This document shows positions 55,801-64,000 of a stretch of 64,000 bases of DNA, piece after piece. Location of the stretch: the NCBI GenBank assembly GCA_018857735.1, contig JABMCL010000732.1, forward strand, positions 1,060,001 through 1,124,000, in the 5' to 3' direction. The notes below the pieces were generated by a model. That model saw only the letters and a list, made by a program, of their open reading frames with translations. It was not told the DNA's origin and made no database searches. This DNA comes from Alviniconcha marisindica (lineage: Eukaryota; Mollusca; Gastropoda; Provannidae). The translations under genes were made by a program, and so were the position numbers. Position 1 is the first letter of the stretch. Each line of letters starts with the position of its first letter.

Positions 55801-58800
55801 AAACCCCAACAACAACAACAAAAACTGAGAGGTGGGGAACAACACAGGGGAGGAGAGAGAGACAGACAAAGTCAGTTCCTGAATTCAATGTTGTCTACTG
55901 CACAGGGTCACCTCAGGACAGATCACACGCTCCAAATTCTACACCAGTGCAAAACGCAACTCGCAAGTAAAAAGCTCAGACCGAGAAAAACAAACAAAGA
56001 GAAGAGGTGCTGGGCGGAGGTGGGCTCTCTTGGTGTGCACCTCAACATTTTTCAGATCATCACTTACCTGCAGTTGTCTTCATGTTCCAGTTTTTCATTT
56101 TTCTCCCTTTTTTCCTCGGTTTCCACTTCTTCGCTGTAGCGGAAGTCGTCGCTGGTGTCGTACGTGTCGGACCAGCTCATCGACCGCTTGCTCTTTGCCA
56201 CCGCTGCAAACAATGCCAAGGTCAACCAGTTTGCTTCCTCAACACAGCGCTAACCCCGCAAAGCTGGGGAGTTTATCAGTCTTCACAGTCCACTCCCTCG
56301 CTATTCACATTTCTATGTTTTCACACAATCTTCACCATCCACTCCCTCACCATTCACATTTCCTTATTTTCACACAATAATATGTGGGCCAAACGACACC
56401 ACTAATTAATATATGATAAATATATTTGGGCCAGTTACGCTACAAATAAATATCTGATAAATGTACTTGGGCCAGATTACACCACAAATTCATATTTGAT
56501 AAATATACTTGGGCCACAGCTTAATATCTGATATATATACTTATAAAACAGGGTCTAATTATGACAGAACCATGGCACTGCACCAGTCACTAGCTTACAT
56601 GTTCTAGTAGTAGTAGTAGTAACTGGATTTTAATGTCCTGTCAACCACACAGGGTCACCTCAGGACAGTCAAACTCAGGTCATAAGAAAATACACATTTG
56701 TAAACTCTTCCCACATATATATCAACCCTCTGTCAAGTCAGTCTACAAAACCAATCACTTCGCAAACATAAAACATACATACACAAACATCAGACACAAA
56801 TTTCGAAGAGTTAGTCCCTTCAACATTACCCCTGTTAAAAAAGCACACCTGTTCTCCACATGGAAGTTTTAATACACGATTGAAATATGGCACAGAGTCC
56901 AATCAATCTTCTTTTTATAAATTACACTTAAAAAAATATATATAAAAAAACAACTATAAGGATAGGCTTGTGTCTATAATTAAGGACATAATTCAAGTAC
57001 ACAAAACTGGAATGCCTACCCCCCACCACACCCTGGTTTCTTCACTTCACAGCAGAACTGTACTGTCATCACAATTGATTACAGACACAGTCACAGAACA
57101 AACATAAACATAATCACAGACACAAACACGTTAATTACAGAAAACATTGCAATTGCATACATGTTCATGCTCTTCTGTGTAATTTGTCACCACAACTACA
57201 CTGAAGTTGAAAGAAAAAGAAAAAAAAAAAGAAAAAAAATACATGGAGGTCAAATAAAAAATTACATATGTAGAGGTCAAAGTAGTAAACATATATCATG
57301 TTTTAGTATAGCTGTACATTTCAAATATATGTTGTAAGTGCTTCACACGATTAAAATGAAAGCAAAACCGCTGAGACTAAGGTGAGGGAACGACATTAAA
57401 ATAAAACCACATTTTTAATGTACTCTTACAGTCTTAGGCTTGTGTGCAAATGGGTAAGTAGTGGAAACATGATGACAAACTTCGGAAAGAAACTGACACA
57501 GAAAGACCATGATGAAATATAAATAGGCATGGTGTTCATAGGCAGGTGTCCTTCAACAGAACAAAAATAAAAGCTGGTTGAATTTTGGAACTGAACCCTG
57601 TCACCACCACCTTGAAGATGCCAGTCCAAATTCAGAATAGGCAGACAAAGCAATTGTAATAACACCCCCACCCACCCAAAAAAAGAGGGGTGGGGGGGGG
57701 GGGGGACAACTTTGTCACACTGCCACCTGGAGGGGGAAGAGACTGCATAACAACAGACTGCACCTACAATTCAATTAATCCATCTGTATATATATATATA
57801 TATATATATATACAGGGGTGGCAGTGGGGTGGGACATGAGAAAGTTAGATGCAGTTTAAAGTGAGCTCTGTGTGTGATCAGACAGGTTTTAGCAACAGAC
57901 ACACACAGCTTTGTGTGTGATCAGATAGGCTTCAGCAACACACACAGCTCTGTGGTCAGATAGGCTTTAGCAACAGACACACACAGCTTTGTGTGTGATC
58001 AGACAGGCTTTAGCAACAACACACACACAGCTTTGTGTGTGGTCAGATAAGCTTTAGCAACACACACACACAGCTTTGTGTGTGATCAGACAGGCTTTAG
58101 CAACACACACACTGCTTTGTGTGTGATCAGACAGGCTTTAGCAACAACACACACACAGCTCTGTGTGTGGCCAGATAGGCTTTAGCAACACACACACAGC
58201 TTTGTGTGTGATCAGACAGGCTTTGGCAACACACACAGCTTTGTGTGTGATCAAACAGGCTTTAGCAACAGACACACACAGCTTTGTGTGTGGTCAGACA
58301 GGCTTTAGCAACAGACACACACAGCTTTGTGTGTGGTCAGATAGGCTTTAGCAACAGACACACACAGCTTTGTGTGTGGTCAGACAGGCTTTAGCAACAG
58401 ACACTTACAGCTTTGTGTGTGATCAGACAGGTTTTAGCAACAGACACACACACACGAACACCTTTACTGTAGCAGTGAGAGGTGAGGTTAACTGTTAGCA
58501 CTATACAGCAGCCTCCATACACACAGCACCTTACCACGGTCATCACCCTGGTTGTCATCCTAGTCTCTTTTTGCTAATTTGACTGTCAAGGTAAGCACCC
58601 TTTACTTTTAGTCTCATTCCTTTTTTTGTCCTGGACAGCTGGGGTGGGAGGGTGGGAGGGTGGGGGTGGAGCATCATTGAAATACAATGACCATGTACTG
58701 CATCTGCATCTAATTCAGTTTTTACACTTCAATAAAGAGAAGAGAGGGAATGGCAGACCGGCAGCAGCAGAATCACAGAGAGAGCATTACATCAGATGTG

Positions 58801-60645
58801 ATTAAATAATAATATATGTGCTCTATCAATTATTCGACAATAAAATATTCTTTTAAAATGTTTGATGCTGGGAGAATCTGCAGCAAAAACTGTATTTTTC
58901 TTGTCTTCCATCAAGTACTAAGTCTTTGAACAAAACAAAAAAACAAAGAAAGAAAGAACCTGTATCCTGTCACAAACTAATATGCAGAGAAAATCTCCCT
59001 CCCTCCCTCCCTCCCCTTTAGTTTCATATACACATGCGCCAACACACACATGCATGCATGCGCTTGTGCTCACACACACAATGCAGAAGTCATGCGCACA
59101 CACACACACACACACAAAACGAAGAAGAGAAAACACAGACATAAACCCAAGCTAAGAATGAGTACAGCTTTAGGAGTGAAGAGCAGCAGTGCAACAGAGT
59201 AAATCATCATCTTACCTGCCTCCAGCACACTCTGGGTCCCCCCTTCACGCAAGCAAGCAGGCAAACAAATGACAATCTGGATAATACGGAGTCTGCGGAT
59301 CTACCTTAGGAGCAGATCTAAGGCAAATAATGTTCACACTAGACATATACCGGGATGTACCAGCAGCCATCAGTGGCCAGCCAGAACTAGAATCTACCAT
59401 CAGCCATGACTAGATCTATCACCAGACATAAGCTAGAATCTTTCACCCACCATAAGCTAGAATCTACCACCAGACAGATGCTAGAATCTACCATGTACCC
59501 ACAAACACATGTTGCAATCTACCATCAGCCATAAGCAAGAATCTACCACCAGCCATAACTAAATCCATCACCAGACATAATCTAGAATCTTTCACCCACC
59601 AAAAGCTAGAAATAGAATCTACCACCAGATATAAGCTAGAATCTACCACCAGACAGAAGCTAGAATCTACCATCAAACACATGTTCAGACTATCAGCAGT
59701 CATAAACAAGAATCTAGCGCCAGATGTAACCTGGAATCTACCACCAGCCATAACCCGTACAGACATAACCTAGAATCTAGCACCAGACAGAAGCTGCAAT
59801 CTACCACTAGCCACATGCTGGAATCTACTGTACAGTCCAACCTACCACTCACAGAGTACAGTTAAATACCCCCTGTCTCATCTACCACTATTATTACTGT
59901 GACTGTTCACAAGCAGACAGGGCAGCTAGAGTTTAAAAATGCTCTGAAAAGAAAACATTTCTTCATTCTTCACTGGGTAAGCAAGCGCAAGCGAAACACA
60001 GTACAGAGGTAGCTTGCAAAAATGTTGGACGAACAAGATTTTAAAAGCAGGAACCCATCCCTCTTGTTTGTATGGTTCTATTACTTGCCTACCCCTCCAC
60101 TCCTCCCCCCCCCCCCCCCCCCCCCCCCCGCCCCCCCACCAAGGCAAATTATACTGTATACTGTATAGCTTATTAAAGTAGCAAACACCACCTGAACCCA
60201 CACTGAATGCTAAAACTTAAAACATCAGTTTACATGCATACTGATACCAGTGAACTGCATCAACTGTGCATTAAGAATCAGAAACCTCCCACTGTCTTCA
60301 GAATTACAACAGCAGTTGTTACATGACTGTGCAACATCAAAAGCTGACTGCCAAGCAAGCTGATAACATGTGCTTTGGATACTGTGAGATGCCTTTTGTA
60401 GACATATTCAATACTGTTCTAAAAGTACCTGTATGGTCACACAAAGCACAAAATACAACAATGACATTATAGTAAAACACTGCCAAAACCATTACCCAAA
60501 ATGGTGAAAATCAAAACAAAGTTACAACCATTATCCAAAATGGCACAAATCAAAGGTATCACCCAAATGAAAACTACAACCCAAAATGGTGGATATAATC
60601 ATATACAAATTAAATGCATACTGTGAACAGATGCTGAGGCAAGTA

Positions 60646-60679
<34 letters not shown>

Positions 60680-61648
60680 ACCAAAAAAAAAAAGAGAAAA
60701 AATAATAATAAAAAAAATGAAATTCCTTCCCAGTTACTTTAATTTCTACAAAATATTATCTACAGTGTGTGTGTGTGTGTGTGTGTGTGGTAATGTGCGT
60801 GTGTGCCCTTACATTTTTGTTGTCTAAATATATGCATACATAAAAGATTGTGCAAGCACTGAGGGCTGTTACAGGTTAATCCCACAAAGAGCCCGTCATT
60901 ACTGTTCTAAAAATATTCAACCAAGAAACAATTAAACCATTCACCACCACAACAAAATGGCTATCTACCAACTAATTTTCCAATGGTTTTGCTGAGCAAC
61001 AGTTATACAACATGAGTATGTGTCCAGCAAGTTGCCAGCCCCAGAATCCAGGCATTTACCTATTAGAGTGCTGACACACTCACAATGACGACAACAACAA
61101 CACTCACAATGAACACACTTGAAAAAGCAACACTGCCAGTGCCACACCTAACTTATGTGTATATTAAAAAGCTTCACAAATTCACAAGCAACAGAAAGGG
61201 AATGGAATCCAGTGCTGGATCCCACTTCATCTGACTTCACTGATATGATAAACCAGTATGAACCTCACACATTTGTTCTTCTTTAAACTACTCTACAGAA
61301 ATATGTCATGTTTAAAAAAAAAGAAAAAAGAAAAAAAGATAGAAGTTTAAATATATATATATATACATGTAAAAAATAATTAAAAAGGACAGAGGAAGGA
61401 AAGGCTGAAACTACACCAAATCGATACAGAAATAAAGAACTGAAGAAAGAAAGGAGAATGGAAGAGAGAAAGAAAGAAGAGAAAAGACAAAAAGACTGTA
61501 CTGTCTACAGCTAGCTGACACTAAGCACTGCACCAAGAAGAAAATAATAACAAGGACTGTCTAGCACTAGCAGACAAATTATTTTTATTTTTAAAAATCT
61601 AATTACAAAAGGAAGAAACTACAGACCGAGACCTTCAGAAAAACCAAT

Positions 61649-61679
<31 letters not shown>

Positions 61680-63544
61680 GGAGAGGAGGAAGAGGAGGAG
61701 AAACACTGTGAAGGACACTCAAGCAGGTTGAACTCTCCGCAGGGAAAGACAGCACTGGCTGGCACAGATCTCCGGGCAAGTGAGGACTGTTGAAAAAGCT
61801 GAAGGTTCCAAAAAAAGCCCCACAGTAATAAGCAGATGCAAAAAAAAGGCCTATCAGAGATGTAAAAAGGTGAACCAGAAAGCTGCTGCTTAACCCTCAA
61901 AAAGCTGCTGCTTAACCCTCAAAAAGCTGCTGCTTAACCCTTCAAAAAGCTGCTGCTTAACCCCCAAAAAGCGGAAACAAAGACGACAGCCAGCGTTGGT
62001 GCTTGCAGTTTGGCGGCCTTACCTGTAAACAGCGACAGTAGCTCCAAGAAAGAATACTTTCACTCTTTGGCTCCAACTAAAAGCAGGAAATCCTGCTGTG
62101 ATTTAGCTGGGAACAGTTACACTTGCAGCAGCCTCCAAAGGAAAGATGTGGTGGTCAGAAAGATCCAGCAGCTGCAGTCCCCAATCTTTGACCATATTTA
62201 TCCATGTCAGCAGTGTTTGGTGGAATAGCTACTATTATTTTTTAAGCCACAGCAGTCAGGAAACTTTCCAACACATCTTCAATTTCTGTTAAGGATATCT
62301 GACTTCTGTCAAGGGATACAGTCAGACTGAAACCTCAAGAATCAGGCTTTGAGCTGAAAGCAGCACCCTGTAGATTCCTTCTGGAGAAAACTAAACAACG
62401 AGTGTATGAGAAGACATTTCATGTGCTGGAAAGGATGATGCAACAGGCAAAGTAGCCAGGAACCACAAATCCTGTTAAACTGTTTCAGGCAGCCAGGTAT
62501 CTTACAGAAGCTTTTCAGGCAGCCAGGTATCTTACTGAAGCATTTCAGGCAACCAGGTATCCTACAATAGCTTTTCATGCAGCCAGATGTTCCATGGAGG
62601 CGTTCTAAGAAAAGATTTGCATCCCACAAGAGTTCAGGGCACCCAGGTAAGCCATATAAGTAACTGTCACTGCGGCCATGTACAAAAACTAAAGAAGTGC
62701 TTGGTGCATTCATGCATGCCTCATATACACCGATGGGTTTAACAAGCATGCCACAGGAATGTTCATGGCAGCCAGGTTGTTCCAGAGAACAATATCCATT
62801 GAGGATTTTACTAAGCAGCCATAATGCTGAAGGCTTGGCAGATCACCTAAAACTTGTCACTGGCCAGAAATCTGCAATATGCAGTGACAGGACAGGATCC
62901 ACACACCTGTTGGAGATCTGTCAGGTGCAAAGGTGCTAGCCTAGAAGTGCAAGCAGCAGCAGCATGCATACCCACAGCCAACACTGCCAGAAGAGTTGTC
63001 AGAAAAAGCCAGAAACTGTGACAGTTTAAAGCAGCCCAAAAGAAACCACAGAAGCATCAGAAACAGCCAGAAACTGTGACAGCTAGTTTAATTTACTTTA
63101 AAGCAGCCCAAAGAAACTACAGAAGCATCAGAAACAGCCAGAATCTGTGACAGCTAGTGCTTTAAAGCAGCCCAAAGAAACCACAGAAGCATCAAAAACA
63201 GCCAAGCTGACAGAAAGCAGCCCAGATAGGTCGGAAACACTCCACAGCCCTGACAGAAAGCAGCAGAGAGTCAGAGCGAAAGAGACAGAAAAATCACACA
63301 AGACGGCGAGGGTTTAAATGAGCGCCAGTTTAAAAGACAGGACAAATGCAAAGCCGCATGCATGTGAAGTGATGGGAGAGAAGCATCCTTGTCAACCAAC
63401 CTGCTTTGAAGAGAGCAGCCAGATTGGGCTGCGAGGCCACTTCGCTCATGTGACCAGTACTAGGATGGGTGGGTGGGGCCTGGGGTGAAGTGAGCGTGTC
63501 TACTCTGAGGGGCGGGACTGTGGGATGGGTGCTTGTGCGATTCG
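52702..63544 (-). CDS. WDR59: WDR59, GATOR2 subunit (3' part: six coding exons, 5' end outside window)
   Basis: Transcript order: 63544-63401, 59242-59216 (27-nt microexon, less certain), 56203-56068, 55184-55042, 53929-53822, 52835-52702. Phases agree at every junction. WDR59 is a subunit of GATOR2, which opposes GATOR1 and so promotes amino-acid signalling to mTORC1 at the lysosome. Visible: SEVASQPNLAALF, SKRSMSWSDTYDTSDDF, an acidic/charged Glu-Lys stretch, LDPDMWEQYDRYKLAYSNI with LYNWRLFNQRAVILKF, and a Cys/His-rich zinc-binding end (CHHCGREMRGPQCSWC, CSICHIGVRG, CLVCGHGGHTGHMMEWF, VCPTGCGCSC) typical of the WDR59 C-terminal RING-like module. The N-terminal WD40 propeller and RWD domain must lie beyond 64000. 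Two introns are filled with arrays copied from the exon ends. Confidence 0.95.
52840..53110 (-). other. WDR59 last intron, unique part
   Basis: No other feature seen between the terminal exon and the minisatellite. Confidence 0.5.
53118..53821 (-). repeat. Tandem array of WDR59 exon end plus splice donor, about 11 copies
   Basis: The penultimate exon ends ATCTGCCACATCGGTGTGCG then AG|GTGGGTAACC. The intron continues with about 11 degenerate repeats of CCATCTGCCACAT(C/T)GGTGTG, YGAGGTGGGTAACC, period about 52-60 bp with some longer units. Longer units also carry TTTATGCAGGTCAC, an acceptor-like string, so a unit can look like a complete mini-exon of about 55 nt. True donor at 53821/53820. Confidence 0.93.
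53822..53929 (-). CDS. WDR59: WDR59 penultimate exon
   Basis: Acceptor GTCTGTTGCAG, donor TGCGAG|GTGGGT; phase 1 in and out. It encodes FAVVCHHCGREMRGPQCSWC and KYPALRCSICHIGVR, the first half of the zinc module. Confidence 0.95.
54030..55041 (-). repeat. About 56-bp array seeded at a WDR59 splice donor, about 17 copies
   Basis: The upstream exon ends CAGCACAAGGGTGTTG before GTAAGTTCATA. The array unit on the minus strand is CAGCAGGAGGGTGTTG, GTAAGTTCATAGACACAG, ATTTATCACTGTGACTGTAG. Thus the exon-end/donor join is part of the unit. Intact GTTGGTAAGTT decoys survive near 54200 and 54770; other copies are degenerate. Confidence 0.92.
55042..55184 (-). CDS. WDR59: WDR59 exon (antepenultimate)
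   Basis: Acceptor TTGTTCAATCAG, donor GTTG|GTAAGTT; phase 2 in, 1 out. It encodes MLDPDMWEQYDRYKLAYSNI, LYNWRLFNQRAVILKF and LPQHKGV. Confidence 0.95.
55190..56060 (-). other. WDR59 intron with dispersed fragments
   Basis: Degenerate E1 at about 55429-55465, a SINE-tail-like GTAAGGTGCTTACACCTAAC near 55477, poly(C) 55773-55794 and a partial E2 near 55903. No exon seen. Confidence 0.55.
56068..56203 (-). CDS. WDR59: WDR59 exon with WSDTYD motif
   Basis: Acceptor TGTTTGCAG, donor TGCAG|GTAAGTG; phase 1 in, 2 out. It encodes AKSKRSMSWSDTYDTSDDF, then a Glu/Lys-rich charged stretch ending HEDN. The SxxWSDTYD block is a WDR59 landmark. Confidence 0.94.
56210..57780 (-). other. WDR59 intron, unique and AT-rich
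   Basis: E2 copy in reverse at 56626-56672, A-rich tract about 57207-57240, G run about 57686-57704, and a TA run at 57786-57812 just beyond. No exon seen. Confidence 0.55.
57845..58455 (-). repeat. About 42-48-bp minisatellite, 13-14 copies (WDR59 intron)
   Basis: Unit CAGCTTTGTGTGTGATCAGA, CAGGCTTTAGCAACAGACAC, ACA. High similarity between units. Confidence 0.94.
58460..59210 (-). other. WDR59 intron, unique sequence
   Basis: CTCC tetranucleotide run at about 58995-59016 and CA runs near 59045-59115. No exon besides the microexon that follows. Confidence 0.55.
59216..59242 (-). CDS. WDR59: WDR59 candidate 27-nt microexon
   Basis: Minus strand: acceptor GCTTGCTTGCGTGAAG, exon GGGGGACCCAGAGTGTGCTG GAGGCAG, donor GTAAGATG. 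Phase 1 in and out. Inclusion adds nine residues (GTQSVLEA plus a junction residue); skipping keeps the frame (GCA G|CG). The strong donor and phase match support it; the pyrimidine tract is moderate. Confidence 0.5.
59340..59845 (-). repeat. Degenerate 22-26-bp minisatellite (WDR59 intron)
   Basis: Units of AGCTAGAATCTACCACCAGA with CATAAG or CAGAAG variants. Confidence 0.9.
59850..61640 (-). other. WDR59 intron, AT-rich with poly(C) tracts
   Basis: Poly(C) at about 60106-60138 and 60649-60679, GT run at 60762-60789, and a short minisatellite of ACCCAAAATGGTG type near 60490-60600. No exon seen. Confidence 0.55.
61646..61678. repeat. Poly(G) tract
   Basis: About 30 guanines followed by a purine-rich (GGA) patch to about 61700. 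Confidence 0.92.
61878..61975 (-). repeat. 22-bp minisatellite, 4 copies (WDR59 intron)
   Basis: AAAAAGCTGCTGCTTAACCC plus TC, nearly identical copies. Confidence 0.93.
62480..62600 (-). repeat. About 38-bp minisatellite, 3-4 copies (WDR59 intron)
   Basis: TTTCAGGCAGCCAGGTATCT followed by TACAGAAGC; each unit has an CAGGTAT donor-like string on the + strand. Confidence 0.85.
62985..63225 (-). repeat. About 70-80-bp minisatellite, 3 copies (WDR59 intron)
   Basis: CAGAAACAGCCAGAAACTGT, GACAGCTAGTTTAA and TTTAAAGCAGCCCAAAGAAA blocks; it ends about 180 bp before the next WDR59 exon. Confidence 0.88.
63401..63544 (-). CDS. WDR59: WDR59 exon (most upstream in window)
   Basis: Acceptor TCCCTGTCACAG, donor AAAGCAG|GTTGGT; phase 1 in and out, 47 full codons. 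It encodes NRTSTHPTVPPLRVDTL, then Pro/Thr-rich sequence and GHMSEVASQPNLAALFKA. It is in the linker between the WD40/RWD part and the zinc module. Assignment rests on phase continuity and the SQPNL block. Confidence 0.8.
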
Positions 63545-63806
63545 CTGTGACAGGGAAGAGAACGACACCGATGACAATGACCCAGACCCAAAAATAAACA
63601 TTTTCTACGAGAGAAAAAAAAGGCCAATATATTATATCAAGCTGTGAAGCTAAGCAAAACTGAAATAAATTTTAAAAAAGAAGAAAAAAAGGGAGAAAAA
63701 AAAAGAGCACAGGTGAACATCAGAACATTTTATTTGCTAAACAAACAAATGCCTCTTCTTAATTCTATTTCTGATCTTCCCTTGTCAACATAACATCAAT
63801 AAGAAA

Positions 63807-63972
63807 CTAGCTCAGAGCTCTTACAACGCCAGCTAAACTGCACACCAGAAGTAAAGGAATAAACAGCAGAACCACTGACACATATGTCCCCCAATCAAGA
63901 ACGGTGCTCTCTGGCACAGGGCAATCACTGAACAGGAAGGAGACTATAGTGAGGGTGGTAAGGAAAGCAAAG
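63807..63972 (-). CDS. Possible hydrophobic terminal exon (low confidence)
   Basis: Minus strand after a TTTCAG acceptor-like site: about 55 codons with two hydrophobic stretches (FAFLTTLTIVSFLF and VSVVLLFIPLLLVCSLAGVV) around CPVPESTVLDWGTY, stop TAG at 63807-63809, and AATAAA (minus) at 63729-63734, 73 bp further on. It could be the 3' end of a gene nested in a WDR59 intron, an alternative last exon, or chance T-rich sequence. No family recognised. Confidence 0.25.
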
Positions 63973-64000
63973 CTGAAATTATTCAAAGGCAATTAGCCTT

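Noticed and set aside
62010..62090. Minus-strand donor-like TTTACAG|GTAAGG at about 62029 as another WDR59 exon.
   Set aside because: The best acceptor upstream gives a frame with a stop in the required phase, and the neighbouring exons join without it.

Overview
This is a eukaryotic, animal nuclear window. It has spliced genes with GT-AG introns in consistent phase, truncated non-LTR retrotransposons, tRNA-headed SINE-like elements and an extreme load of micro- and minisatellites. The divergence of the proteins and the repeat style suggest an invertebrate lophotrochozoan, probably a gastropod mollusc; this is inference and no sequence search was run. No prokaryotic system, CRISPR array or virus was seen.

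Layout. 1-23.5 kb: no gene that I can support; mostly simple repeats, minisatellites, poly(G)/poly(C) tracts and short dispersed elements. Two low-repeat islands (about 6.15-6.87 and 8.15-8.6 kb) look like non-coding regulatory DNA; the first has a perfect RFX X-box and a CRE. 23.88-33.43 kb (+): a complete six-exon METTL9 (DREV-family protein-histidine methyltransferase, 324 aa). 33.4-41 kb: a LINE 3' end and large minisatellites. 41.10-49.61 kb (+): a complete eight-exon gene for a 269-aa membrane protein that I reconstructed but cannot name: signal peptide, one C2H2 zinc-finger-like motif, a cysteine-rich ectodomain, one membrane span and a short basic tail. 52.70-63.54 kb (-): the 3' six coding exons of WDR59, a GATOR2 subunit, with its zinc-binding C-terminus; the gene continues beyond 64000. 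The second and third genes are convergent.

Most unusual signal. In all three genes, tandem-repeat arrays start at an exon edge, and their repeat unit contains the splice junction or the stop-codon region. Cases are METTL9 exon 2 donor, METTL9 exon 5 donor, METTL9 exon 6 stop, the last intron acceptor region and stop of the C2H2 membrane-protein gene, and two WDR59 donors. The WDR59 arrays hold about 11 and about 17 degenerate copies of exon end plus donor. They leave series of decoy splice sites in the introns and look like one recurring process, tandem amplification seeded at exon boundaries.

The three genes share no obvious pathway. METTL9 methylates histidines in HxH motifs, WDR59 acts in amino-acid sensing to mTORC1, and the third is uncharacterised here.
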